From Paenibacillus sp. FSL H3-0469 (lineage in GTDB: Bacteria; Bacillota; Bacilli; Paenibacillales; Paenibacillaceae): a stretch of 64,000 bases of DNA. This document shows positions 35,078-46,980 of this stretch, one piece after another. A program made the translations under genes and the position numbers. The notes under the pieces were generated by a model. The model was not told the origin of the DNA, made no database searches, and saw nothing but the letters and a program-made list of their open reading frames with translations. Location of the stretch: contig NZ_CP150302.1 of NCBI RefSeq assembly GCF_038051945.1, forward strand, positions 3,534,001 through 3,598,000, given 5' to 3'. Position 1 is the first letter of the stretch; every line of letters starts with the position of its first letter.

Positions 35078-35491
35078 ATGGATGAGCTAATCAAGCGTTT
35101 GGTCAAAAAATACAATACCAGCAGCCCTTTCGAACTGGCTGAAGCACTCGGGATTCACATCCGGTTTATGCATCTGGGTGACGGCACCAAGGGCCTCTAC
35201 TACCGTAAGCTAAGAAGAAGGTTCATCGTCATTCATAACCAGCTGCCGCTGGAGTGGCAACGGTTCGTATGCGCCCATGAACTCGCGCATGACCGTCTGC
35301 ACAAAGGGGTCAACCGTTTCTTTCTGGAGGAGAATTCCTATTTCTCACCAGGCAAGCTGGAGCGGCAGGCTAACCTGTTCGCGGTCAAGCTGCTATCGGT
35401 CGGCACTGCCATTGAGCAGGATGAATCCCTACAGAGTTATTATGCAAGGATTGGCATCCCGGCTGAGGTTGTCTTTTTTTTAGACGATTAA
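35078..35491 (+). CDS. ImmA/IrrE-family metallopeptidase
   Basis: 137 residues from ATG 35078 (GGGTGA nearby); ATG 35060 is an alternative. It has the zinc motif HELAH (67-71) inside FVCAHELAHDRLH and a downstream Glu (RQANLFAVKLL). This family cleaves its cognate XRE repressor upon DNA damage or other signals. It sits 45 nt after the repressor stop. Confidence 0.9.
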   Translation: MDELIKRLVKKYNTSSPFELAEALGIHIRFMHLGDGTKGLYYRKLRRRFIVIHNQLPLEWQRFVCAHELAHDRLHKGVNRFFLEENSYFSPGKLERQANLFAVKLLSVGTAIEQDESLQSYYARIGIPAEVVFFLDD

Positions 35492-35510
35492 AGGAACATA
35501 CGTTCCTTTA
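35489..35510 (+). terminator. Hairpin after the ImmA-like gene
   Basis: TAAAGGAAC (35489-35497) pairs with GTTCCTTTA (35502-35510), overlapping the stop. There is no T-tract of its own; it may act with the adjacent hairpin at 35518-35546. Confidence 0.5.
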
Positions 35511-35517
35511 ATGACGC

Positions 35518-35546
35518 AACAAAAAACTCTTACCGCAGTAAGAGTT
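35518..35546 (-). terminator. Terminator of the rRNA-tRNA operon
   Basis: On the minus strand AACTCTTAC-tgcg-GTAAGAGTT runs into TTTTTTG. It follows the last tRNA-Pro gene. Confidence 0.92.
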
Positions 35547-35571
35547 GATTGCCAGCCATAAGCTGTTCGAT

Positions 35572-35644
35572 CGGGATGACACGATTTGAACATGCGACCC
35601 CCTGGTCCCAAACCAGGTGCTCTACCAAGCTGAGCTACATCCCG
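35572..35644 (-). tRNA. tRNA-Pro(TGG), last of the cluster
   Basis: Cloverleaf from CGGGATG to CATCCCG with anticodon loop TTTGGGA. CCA is not encoded. It is identical to the copy at 35753-35825. Confidence 0.95.
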
Positions 35645-35661
35645 AAACTATTAGATTATTA

Positions 35662-35735
35662 TGGAGCGGGTGATGGGAATCGAACCCACGCTATCAGCTT
35701 GGAAGGCTGAAGTTCTACCATTGAACTACACCCGC
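35662..35735 (-). tRNA. tRNA-Gly(TCC)
   Basis: Acceptor GCGGGTG/CACCCGC, anticodon loop CTTCCAA, encoded CCA. Confidence 0.95.
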
Positions 35736-35752
35736 ACAGGTGAAATGAATAT

Positions 35753-35825
35753 CGGGATGACACGATTTGAACATGCGACCCCCTGGTCCCAAACCAGGTG
35801 CTCTACCAAGCTGAGCTACATCCCG
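35753..35825 (-). tRNA. tRNA-Pro(TGG), second identical copy
   Basis: Same 73-nt sequence as 35572-35644, anticodon TGG, no encoded CCA. The two copies bracket tRNA-Gly(TCC). Confidence 0.95.
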
Positions 35826-35847
35826 TTAATAATTAATGAAGTAATAA

Positions 35848-35924
35848 TGGCGCGCCCTGAGAGATTCGAACTCCCGGCCTTTTGATTCGTAGTCAAACGC
35901 TCTATCCAGCTGAGCTAAGGGCGC
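35848..35924 (-). tRNA. tRNA-Arg(ACG)
   Basis: Acceptor GCGCCCT/AGGGCGC, anticodon loop CTACGAA (A34 normally edited to inosine), encoded CCA. Confidence 0.95.
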
Positions 35925-35933
35925 AAAAAATAT

Positions 35934-36008
35934 TGGAGCGGACGACGGGAATCGAACCCGCGACCCTCGCCTTGGCAAGGCGATGCTCTACCGCTGAGCC
36001 ACGTCCGC
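35934..36008 (-). tRNA. tRNA-Gly(GCC)
   Basis: Acceptor GCGGACG/CGTCCGC, anticodon loop TTGCCAA, encoded CCA. Confidence 0.95.
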
Positions 36009-36015
36009 AAATAAG

Positions 36016-36099
36016 TGGTGCGCGTGAAGGGACTTGAACCCCCACGTCTTACGACGCCAGATCCTAAGTCTGGTGCGTCTGCCATTCCGCCACACGCGC
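36016..36099 (-). tRNA. tRNA-Leu(TAG)
   Basis: 84 nt with a long variable arm (class II), anticodon loop CTTAGGA, encoded CCA. Confidence 0.95.
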
Positions 36100-36114
36100 A
36101 TGAATTAATAAAAG

Positions 36115-36187
36115 TGAGCCATGAAGGACTCGAACCTTCGACACCCTGATTAAAAGTCAGGTGCTCTACCAACTGAGCTAATGGCTC
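36115..36187 (-). tRNA. tRNA-Lys(TTT)
   Basis: Acceptor GAGCCAT/ATGGCTC, anticodon loop CTTTTAA, CCA not encoded. Confidence 0.95.
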
Positions 36188-36192
36188 ATATT

Positions 36193-36265
36193 TGGCAGGG
36201 GATATAGGATTCGAACCTATGATGACGGAGTCAGAGTCCGTTGCCTTACCACTTGGCGAATCCCC
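36193..36265 (-). tRNA. tRNA-Gln(CTG)
   Basis: Acceptor GGGGATT, anticodon stem ACGGA/TCCGT enclosing loop CTCTGAC, so the anticodon is CTG. CCA is encoded. Confidence 0.88.
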
Positions 36266-36319
36266 TACAATAGATACCTATATAATGCCCACAATCTCCC
36301 TCAAATATCAAGAACATTA

Positions 36320-36395
36320 TGGTGGAGGCTGAGGGGTTCGAACCCCCGACCCTCTGCTTGTAAGGCAGATGCTCTCCCAGCTGAGCTAAGCCTCC
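36320..36395 (-). tRNA. tRNA-Val(TAC)
   Basis: Acceptor GGAGGCT, anticodon loop CTTACAA, encoded CCA. Confidence 0.95.
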
Positions 36396-36426
36396 ATATG
36401 TATGGTGACTAATAAGGGTACTAGTT

Positions 36427-36553
36427 AAAAATGGTGACCCGTATGGGATACTCTTCACTCCATTACGAGATTGCGAAGTATTCCTTACGAAGCCTATCCT
36501 TCAACGAACCCAGGGAATTCTCATCCCATAAAAAATGGTGACCCGTATGGGAT
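36427..36553. repeat. Duplicated tRNA-Glu 3' end in the Val-Glu spacer
   Basis: A 23-bp exact direct repeat (36427-36449 and 36531-36553) contains the last 16 nt of tRNA-Glu with its CCA and flank. The copies are 104 bp apart. The upstream part of the tRNA is not duplicated, so the extra copy is a non-functional fragment. Confidence 0.8.
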
Positions 36554-36610
36554 TCGAACCCATGTTACCTCCGTGAAAGGGAGGTGTCTTAACCCCTTGA
36601 CCAACGGGCC
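36536..36610 (-). tRNA. tRNA-Glu(TTC)
   Basis: Acceptor GGCCCGT, anticodon loop CTTTCAC, encoded CCA. Confidence 0.95.
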
Positions 36611-36622
36611 TTAAAAAATTTG

Positions 36623-36698
36623 TGGAGCTCTCAACCGGATTCGAACCGGTGACCTCTTCCTTACCATGGAAGCACTCTACCTGCTGAGCTATGAGAGC
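36623..36698 (-). tRNA. tRNA-Thr(GGT)
   Basis: Acceptor GCTCTCA, anticodon loop ATGGTAA, encoded CCA. Confidence 0.95.
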
Positions 36699-36699
36699 A

Positions 36700-36775
36700 T
36701 GGCTCCCCGAACAGGACTCGAACCTGTGACAACTCGATTAACAGTCGAGTGCTCTACCAACTGAGCTATCAGGGA
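36700..36775 (-). tRNA. tRNA-Asn(GTT)
   Basis: Acceptor TCCCTGA, anticodon loop CTGTTAA, encoded CCA. First tRNA after the distal 5S gene. Confidence 0.95.
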
Positions 36776-36784
36776 ATATTGTCC

Positions 36785-36901
36785 GCTTGGCAACGTCCTA
36801 CTCTCCCAGGACCCTTCGGTCCAAGTACCATCGGCGCTGGAGGGCTTAACGGTCGTGTTCGGGATGGGTACGTGTGGAACCCCTCCGCTATCGCCACCAA
36901 A
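36785..36901 (-). rRNA. rrf: 5S ribosomal RNA (distal copy)
   Basis: 117 nt from TTTGGTGGCGATAGCGGAGG to GCCAAGC, with the conserved CCGAACACG and GCGCCGATGGTA segments. It follows 23S. Confidence 0.97.
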
Positions 36902-36979
36902 CGGGCATTTACAGCGTAAATGCTTCAGGAATTTGATTCCTGAAAACTGAATCCGAAACGAATCTGCGTGATAGAAATT

Positions 36980-39904
<2,925 letters not shown>

Positions 39905-40109
39905 CAATGTGTTTTCCCTAAGGAAAATCACGGTAGCAACTAATAACTATCTCCACTTGCTTACACAAGTTTCAGCTAAAAGATGTTCTAAAACGCAAAT
40001 TCGTTTCGGTATCCAGTTTTCAAGGATCAAGATGCTGTTATAATGAAACAATCACGGCTGTGATGTTCGGAATAACAGACAATGTGCATATACTTTTGTA
40101 AAGAAGTTT

Positions 40110-40185
40110 TGGTGGAGCCAAGCGGGATCGAACCGCTGACCTCCTGCTTGCAAGGCAGGCGCTCTCCCAGCTGAGCTATGGCCCC
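40110..40185 (-). tRNA. tRNA-Ala(TGC)
   Basis: Acceptor GGGGCCA, anticodon loop CTTGCAA, encoded CCA. It is in the 16S-23S spacer. Confidence 0.96.
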
Positions 40186-40214
40186 ATATAGGTATTCAAT
40201 TCATAAGTGTTATA

Positions 40215-40291
40215 TGGTGGGCCTTGGTGGACTCGAACCACCGACCTCACCCTTATCAGAGGTGCGCTCTAACCAACTGAGCTAAAAGCCC
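40215..40291 (-). tRNA. tRNA-Ile(GAT)
   Basis: Acceptor GGGCTTT, anticodon loop CTGATAA, encoded CCA. It is in the 16S-23S spacer. Confidence 0.96.
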
Positions 40292-40338
40292 ATATAACAA
40301 AACTTACAGTAGTGAAGCAATCAATAAATTGATTGTTC

Positions 40339-40455
40339 GCTTGGCGGCGTCCTACTCTCCCAGGACCCTTCGGTCCAAGTACCATCGGCGCTGGAGGGCT
40401 TAACGGTCGTGTTCGGGATGGGTACGTGTGGAACCCCTCCGCTATCGCCACCAAA
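40339..40455 (-). rRNA. rrf: 5S ribosomal RNA (extra copy inside the 16S-23S spacer)
   Basis: 117 nt, nearly identical to the distal 5S copy; the clear difference is in the 3' arm (CGCCGCC here, CGTTGCC there), and this version pairs better with the 5' GGTGGCG. It lies between 16S and tRNA-Ile. Confidence 0.96.
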
Positions 40456-40577
40456 CGCATACGAAAGAGACTTGATCTTTCAAAACTGAACACGAGTGAG
40501 TGTCCGAACCCGAAGGTTCTATTGTGGAAGCTTACGCTTCCGATTTGAATGTTTCCGTTGCAGGAAACGATTCTCCA

Positions 40578-42141
<1,564 letters not shown>

Positions 42142-42302
42142 GGTATTTAGAAAGAGCGATTGCTCATTTTGAAACATCTGACGAGAATTTACATTCTCTA
42201 ATTTGGATCTCACCGAAGTGATTTCCCACTCACTCGTTGTTCAGTTTTCAAAGATCAATGTCTCATTTTAGCTCTTCACCGCATCTCAGCGGCGACCTTC
42301 AT

Positions 42303-42332
42303 AATATATCATAGTGTTTCGTTGTTTGGCAA
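42303..42332 (-). promoter_or_regulatory. rRNA promoter P2
   Basis: On the minus strand TTGCCA (42332-42327), 18-bp spacer, TATATT (42308-42303), upstream of the 16S leader. Confidence 0.6.
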
Positions 42333-42411
42333 GCTTTTTTTTGAAAAAGTTATTTTTCATTATTTCTTGCCTGCGCCTTCTCATTAAACATTCAAAAGGA
42401 GCGCGAGATAT

Positions 42412-42441
42412 AATGTATCATGTCGGCTCCCTTTTCGTCAA
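42412..42441 (-). promoter_or_regulatory. rRNA promoter P1
   Basis: On the minus strand TTGACG (42441-42436), 18-bp spacer, TACATT (42417-42412). About 105 bp upstream of P2; tandem promoters are usual for Bacillales rRNA operons. The rest of 42142-42488 is leader. Confidence 0.5.
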
Positions 42442-42488
42442 GCTATTCCATTCATTTTATTTATTCCGGTTAACTGCCTACTCCAAAC

Positions 42489-42746
42489 TTAGTGCTTGAA
42501 CTGAGAAGAACGTCCGCCCCACGCATACTTAGACAGCTCTTTCTGTGGAGCAAATCGTGCATACATACGGAAAACTGTTTTATATCGATTAGCAATTGCA
42601 TGCCTAATGTTCTGATCTAAACGCTGGTCACTCATATCCAGCAGCATCTCATCCAGCTCTTTGCGCAACACATAGTCCAGCTCCTTGCATTCCTTCTCAT
42701 TGAATAACATTCCCAGCATATGCTTGGCCTCCTTCATGAAATTCAT
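42489..42746 (-). CDS. Small conserved-looking protein, unknown function
   Basis: 85 residues, mostly helical and charged: MLGMLFNEKECKELDYVLRK, LDEMLLDMSDQRLDQNIRHA and a basic end (YAWGGRSSQFKH). It sits alone upstream of the rRNA promoters. The amino-acid pattern is that of a real protein and a similar short protein is known from Paenibacillaceae, but I know no function. Confidence 0.65.
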   Translation of the reverse strand: MNFMKEAKHMLGMLFNEKECKELDYVLRKELDEMLLDMSDQRLDQNIRHAIANRYKTVFRMYARFAPQKELSKYAWGGRSSQFKH

Positions 42747-42955
42747 AGTTATCCAAAATCATCAAACGCCGTTTCATCTCACTCAAAAAGCCATTTGATG
42801 CGGGAAGCTCTATTGAAGTGCTTACACTAAATTAACCGGAGTATTGAACCTATAACCATTATCATAAGAAAATCCCATTTATGGACTCTCTTTATCGTAC
42901 CTGGCAGCAGATCCAAATGTTTCGGCTTTACTGTTATGCACAATTCCCCAGGATT

Positions 42956-43567
42956 TTATGATAAAAGCCAAAATGTAATTGTGCTCTCGATGATTGCTGC
43001 AATAAATAACAGAATCACGATCCAGACTGAAGCGGTGAAGGTCTGCCGCATGAAGGCCTGCCAGTTCACTGGCTCTCCCCCGCTCCGCTTCATCGCTCCA
43101 AAGAGTGCAGAGAGCACCTTACTGCCGAATTTCAGCCCAAAGGCACAGGCAATGATGATGGCCGGAATCTCTATGATGCCGTGCGGCAGCAGTCCTTTTA
43201 CAATCAGCGTGAACAGATCCTGTCCCTGTATCGCGGACAAATGAATCAGATAGCCGATAACCGCACCGTTGATGAGCAGGAAGAAGGCCGGCAAGAGACC
43301 GAATAGGGCTCCCAGATAAATGATGACAACGCTTTTGATACTATTGTTCAGAAAAATGAATACAAAAAAGCTCCACTGCGGATTGGACGACTCTCTAAGG
43401 TTCCCGCTAATCTTACTGATTCCCTTCAATTGCTCGTTGAGCAGCTGCTGAAGACTTCCTGTACCGATCCACCCTAAGAATCCCCCGGCTATAAATAGAA
43501 TTGCGGCCATTAGGAGCGCGGTGCGAATCGTCCTTAGATCCTTGATAAATGTATTAAAAGATAACAT
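42956..43567 (-). CDS. spoIIM: SpoIIM-like membrane protein (DUF95 family)
   Basis: 203 residues with five to six TM helices. ATG 43567 follows AGGAGGT; the longer frame to 43699 has no support. Motifs: PQWSFFVFIFLNNSIKSVVI, LLINGAVIGYLIHL, GLLPHGIIEIPAIIIACAFG, which are the SpoIIM/DUF95 core. In B. subtilis SpoIIM is part of the DMP complex (with SpoIID and SpoIIP) that thins the septum and drives engulfment. Paralogues of this family exist in non-sporulation roles, so the symbol is tentative. Confidence 0.85.
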   Translation of the reverse strand: MLSFNTFIKDLRTIRTALLMAAILFIAGGFLGWIGTGSLQQLLNEQLKGISKISGNLRESSNPQWSFFVFIFLNNSIKSVVIIYLGALFGLLPAFFLLINGAVIGYLIHLSAIQGQDLFTLIVKGLLPHGIIEIPAIIIACAFGLKFGSKVLSALFGAMKRSGGEPVNWQAFMRQTFTASVWIVILLFIAAIIESTITFWLLS

Positions 43568-43628
43568 GCGTACCTCCTGATTTAGATTCTGCGGAATTGC
43601 AATTCGTATGGATTGATTCATATCTGAG

Positions 43629-43657
43629 GTCATAAGCGCCCTGTACGAGCATACATT
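43629..43657 (+). promoter_or_regulatory. SigE-like promoter for pdaB
   Basis: GTCATAAG (43629-43636), 13-bp spacer, CATACATT (43650-43657), close to the SigE consensus (GKCATATT / CATACAMT). The match is by eye. Confidence 0.5.
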
Positions 43658-43700
43658 TAGAACAAACAAGCATTTCGCATGGGAGAGGAGCGCTGACATT

Positions 43701-44504
43701 ATGAATTCTTTTTATGTATTTAGCGGCAAAAAGATCAAACGGTTCCTGTATATTTTTGCTGCTGCGCTTCTTACCGCCGGCGTTGTCTATGTGGAGAGGG
43801 GCAATATTACCGTATTCTCTGAAGCTGCCCCTTCTGCCATTTACAGTGTGCCGACGGAAAAGAAGCTGATCGCCTTAACCTTCGATATCAGTTGGGGAGA
43901 GAAACGCCCTGAGCCGATTCTGAAGGTGCTGGAAGACAAAAAGGTGGATAAAGCGACATTCTTCCTGTCCTCACCTTGGAGCAAAACCCATCCCGAAATC
44001 GTGACAAGCATCAAAGACGCCGGGTTCGAGATTGGCAGCCACGGTCACAAGCATGTGAACTACAGTACGTTAAGCAATGATGAAATTCGCACGCAGATCA
44101 GTACAGCCCATACAGTATTAACAGAGCTAACCGGTTCGCAGCCCAACCTGATCAGAATGCCTAACGGTGATTTTGACAAAAGAGTCCTGCAGGTGGCTAC
44201 CGATCTAGGCTACAAAGTCATTCAATGGGATACGGACTCACTGGACTGGAAGAACATAGGTGTGGATAACATCGTTAACCGTGTAACAAGCAAAGCCCAT
44301 CCCGGAGATATTGTACTGCTGCATGCCAGCGACTCCTGCAAACAGACGCATGAAGCCCTGCCTCAGATTATTGATAAGCTCCGCAGCCAGGGGTATGAGT
44401 TCGTAACCGTCTCAGAGCTGATCAGCCAAAGCAGTGCCAACGGCAAGGAAGTCCGCGATTCCGCCTTGCTGGATAATAGCCTGGAAGACGCTGCAGGAAT
44501 GTAA
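43701..44504 (+). CDS. pdaB: Polysaccharide deacetylase PdaB
   Basis: 267 residues: an N-terminal membrane anchor (about 13-32), then an NodB-type deacetylase domain (about 55-245). Motifs: LTFDISWGEK (usual TFDDG changed to TFDIS, as in PdaB), SHGHKHVNY (zinc His pair), RMPNGDFDKRV, HPGDIVLLHASDSCKQT. PdaB is needed for spore cortex maintenance in B. subtilis. It is divergent from spoIIM-like. The last 20 residues are a charged tail. Confidence 0.93.
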   Translation: MNSFYVFSGKKIKRFLYIFAAALLTAGVVYVERGNITVFSEAAPSAIYSVPTEKKLIALTFDISWGEKRPEPILKVLEDKKVDKATFFLSSPWSKTHPEIVTSIKDAGFEIGSHGHKHVNYSTLSNDEIRTQISTAHTVLTELTGSQPNLIRMPNGDFDKRVLQVATDLGYKVIQWDTDSLDWKNIGVDNIVNRVTSKAHPGDIVLLHASDSCKQTHEALPQIIDKLRSQGYEFVTVSELISQSSANGKEVRDSALLDNSLEDAAGM

Positions 44505-44525
44505 CTCCCTTACCTGTGCATGGCA

Positions 44526-45347
44526 TCAGTGGCGCGGTGAGATCAGCTGTGAGATATCCGGCGTCGGTGTATTCAGCTTCGGGTAGCTCAGGTCAAGCCC
44601 CTCCAGCGTTTTGACTACAATCTTGAGGGCCAGATAGTTGCGGTACCAGCGGTGATTCGCCGGAATCCAGTACCACGGAGCCTTATCTATACTGCTTTCC
44701 TGAAAAACATCCTCGTACGCCTTTTGATAATCGTCCCAGTATTCACGTTCCTGCAGATCACTGGCATCGAATTTCCAGTGCTTCGCCGGATCTTCAAGCC
44801 GCTCCTTAATCTTCTCCAGCTGCTTCTCCTTGGAGATATGCAGAAAGAGCTTAATGACCGTCGTTCCCTCTTCCGCCAGCATTTCCTCGAACTGGCGGAT
44901 GTAGCGGAACCGCCGCTTGGCATCCTCCTTGCTAAGACTGCCATGCACGCGGGGCACCAGCACATCCTCATAATGCGAACGGTTGAAGGCGGCGATATAG
45001 CCTTTGGGCGGGGTCTTCATATGGACTCTCCACAGGAAATCGTGGGCTTCCTCCTCCAGTGAGGGCTTCTTGAAGCTGGTTACGATGAACCCTTGCGGAT
45101 TGACGCCGGAGAATATGTGTTTGACGGTGCCGTCCTTACCGCTTGAATCCATTCCTTGAAGAATAACCAGCAGCGAATGCTTTTTCTGAGCAAAAAGGAT
45201 ATCCTGCAGCTTAACCAGCCGTTCCTTCAGCTTCTCCATTTTGGCTTCGGCTTCTTCTTTGGATTTGAAGTCTCCCCGTTCATCAGGATCGAGGTCCTTC
45301 AGGCGTGTTTCACTTGTGTCTTTTATCATATAGCGCTTGATGTTCAT
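44526..45347 (-). CDS. ppk2: PPK2-family polyphosphate kinase
   Basis: 273 residues. Walker-A motif GMDSSGKDG (near 65-73), KHIFSGVNPQGFIVTSFK, AFNRSHYEDVLVPRVHG (lid region) and PWYWIPANHRWYRNYLALKI mark the PPK2 family, which moves phosphate between polyphosphate and nucleotides. It is convergent with pdaB with only 21 nt between stops and no clear terminator. The direction (NDP or NMP phosphorylation) cannot be told by eye. Confidence 0.93.
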   Translation of the reverse strand: MNIKRYMIKDTSETRLKDLDPDERGDFKSKEEAEAKMEKLKERLVKLQDILFAQKKHSLLVILQGMDSSGKDGTVKHIFSGVNPQGFIVTSFKKPSLEEEAHDFLWRVHMKTPPKGYIAAFNRSHYEDVLVPRVHGSLSKEDAKRRFRYIRQFEEMLAEEGTTVIKLFLHISKEKQLEKIKERLEDPAKHWKFDASDLQEREYWDDYQKAYEDVFQESSIDKAPWYWIPANHRWYRNYLALKIVVKTLEGLDLSYPKLNTPTPDISQLISPRH

Positions 45348-45422
45348 ATATTCCCTCCTCCACTCTGTTCTTTAAGATTAACCTCTTCATCTTCATTCTA
45401 ACCGCTCCCGGGTAGGCAATGC

Positions 45423-45466
45423 CAAAACCCCGTCTCCCTGGTTGTATACAGAGGGGCGGGGTTTTG
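45423..45466. terminator. Bidirectional terminator between ppk2 upstream region and kbaA
   Basis: CAAAACCCCG (45423-45432) pairs with CGGGGTTTTG (45457-45466), with A4 and T4 in the stem ends. It ends kbaA. Confidence 0.75.
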
Positions 45467-45482
45467 AGCATGATTGCTATGG

Positions 45483-46082
45483 TCAGATAGAGGCCGGCTT
45501 CAGTACACGGTGCAGCATCAGAATCTGGAAGGCATTACAGGCGACAAGCGGTACAAGAATAAAGATGGTGGCGCTGTCCACGCCGATCCGCAGCACACCG
45601 ATAATCTCCACTATAGTGATGGCTGTCATGAAGAAAAAGGTCGGGACCCAGGCTGACGCGTTCGTGCTGCGCATTTTGAGCCAAGATACAATTAGAGCAG
45701 TAAACAGAATCGCTATGCCTAGCGTCACATCCGTCCGGGCGCTCTGGTCTCCGCCGACAAAGGTGCGCAGGAACATCAGCTCAAACAGTGCCAGCACAGC
45801 TAGCACCAGTTGTATGTAGCGCCACGCCTTACGCGGGAACACCCCGATGCCCGTATAGTTGAGGATCAGATACGCAAAAAATCCGAGCTGGGCGTATACG
45901 CTTACAAGCACTCCGTAGCCCAAAAGAATCAGGGAGTACAGGAGAAGATCGGCAGTGCCTTTAAACTCTATACCGCCATTCCCTATCTGCAGAGCAAGTC
46001 CAGCAATGACAGCCCCGCCTGCACCGATCAAAAGCGTGGTCCAAAACAAATAAAACCATTTTCTCAAGCTCAGCGCTTTCAC
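45483..46082 (-). CDS. kbaA: KinB-signalling pathway activation protein KbaA
   Basis: 199 residues with about six TM helices. It matches KbaA through FYLFWTTLLIGAGGAVIAGL, LGYGVLVSVYAQLGFFAYLI and ILVPLVACNAFQILMLHRVL. KbaA is required for the KinB route of sporulation phosphorelay activation. The start is unsure: GTG 46082 overlaps the GGGGAGG site, so TTG 46067 may be the real start. Confidence 0.88.
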   Translation of the reverse strand: MKALSLRKWFYLFWTTLLIGAGGAVIAGLALQIGNGGIEFKGTADLLLYSLILLGYGVLVSVYAQLGFFAYLILNYTGIGVFPRKAWRYIQLVLAVLALFELMFLRTFVGGDQSARTDVTLGIAILFTALIVSWLKMRSTNASAWVPTFFFMTAITIVEIIGVLRIGVDSATIFILVPLVACNAFQILMLHRVLKPASI

Positions 46083-46137
46083 CTCCCCGTGTCAGATTTA
46101 TTTTACCAAGGTTACCGTCAAAAAACCATTCCGCTTC

Positions 46138-46167
46138 AACATAAATGTTCCCTCGCGCGGCATACTA
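46138..46167 (+). promoter_or_regulatory. SigG-like promoter for gerD
   Basis: AACATA (46138-46143), 17-bp spacer, CATACTA (46161-46167, perfect SigG -10). This fits forespore expression of gerD. Confidence 0.55.
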
Positions 46168-46200
46168 CAAGCAGTAATTCTATAAAGGAGGGCAGCGCCA

Positions 46201-46908
46201 ATGAAATGGAGGGCTATCTGGTCTGGAGGCTTGGCACTTGGCTTGTTGATCACCTTGACGGCCTGCGGGGGCGAACAGAGCAGTTCTTCTTCGGGACAAG
46301 GCGGATATAAGGAAATGAAGACGATGGTTGTCGATATATTAAAAAGCGATGAAGGGAAAAAGGCTGTAGAGGAGGCCTTGTCTACTCCAAGCTCAGAGGG
46401 GAGCAGCGCCGCCAGCGGCTTAAGCATGAAGATGATGCCTATGCAAACGACGGAACAGATTCGGATCGCTGTTAAGGATACCCTCACCGCACCCGAGTAT
46501 CAGAAGGAAATCGAAAAGATTATGACTGACCCGCAATTTGCCGGGGATTTTGCCAAAGCGATTAATAAAGAGAGCAAAGAACTTCATCTTCAATTGATCA
46601 AGGACCCCACTTATCAGAAGTCGGTTGGCGAAATTATGAAGTCGCCCGAAATGACGAAAATGTTCCTCGATCTTACGAAGACACCGGATTACCGCAAGCA
46701 GTCCATGACCATTATGCAGGAAGCCATGCAGAACCCGCTATTCCGTATGGAGGTCCTTACGCTTCTCAAATCTGTGGTCCAGGATGAATTGCAGCCTAAG
46801 GTTGAGAAAAAGGATGGTGGTAAAGGCGAAAGCGGCGGCGGCGAGGACAAGCAGGGCGGTGACAGCCAGAAGCAGGAAGGCGGAGACGATTCCGGTTCGG
46901 GCTCTTAA
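46201..46908 (+). CDS. gerD: Spore germination lipoprotein GerD
   Basis: 235 residues: a signal peptide with lipobox LTAC-GG (Cys22), a helical core (YKEMKTMVVDILKSDEGKKA, EIMKSPEMTKMFLDLTKTPD), and a Gly/Lys/Glu-rich tail of about 35 residues. GerD clusters the nutrient receptors into the germinosome at the spore inner membrane. GGAGGG precedes ATG 46201. Confidence 0.94.
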   Translation: MKWRAIWSGGLALGLLITLTACGGEQSSSSSGQGGYKEMKTMVVDILKSDEGKKAVEEALSTPSSEGSSAASGLSMKMMPMQTTEQIRIAVKDTLTAPEYQKEIEKIMTDPQFAGDFAKAINKESKELHLQLIKDPTYQKSVGEIMKSPEMTKMFLDLTKTPDYRKQSMTIMQEAMQNPLFRMEVLTLLKSVVQDELQPKVEKKDGGKGESGGGEDKQGGDSQKQEGGDDSGSGS

Positions 46909-46912
46909 CCGC

Positions 46913-46949
46913 AATAAGGCCATGCCCCGTGAAGGGACATGGCCTTATT
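46913..46949. terminator. Bidirectional terminator between gerD and mrp
   Basis: A 12-bp perfect stem AATAAGGCCATG (46913-46924) with CATGGCCTTATT (46938-46949). It serves both convergent genes. Confidence 0.85.
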
Positions 46950-46980
46950 TGTTTACGTGCATGGTAAAGCTAACGGGTGA

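Noticed and set aside
34592..35491. A toxin-antitoxin pair (HigBA or similar)
   Set aside because: The second gene has the HELAH zinc motif of ImmA proteases, and the pair sits at a tail-locus control region, so repressor plus protease fits better.
36427..36553. attL/attR of an integrated element at tRNA-Glu
   Set aside because: Only 104 bp separate the copies, with no coding content.
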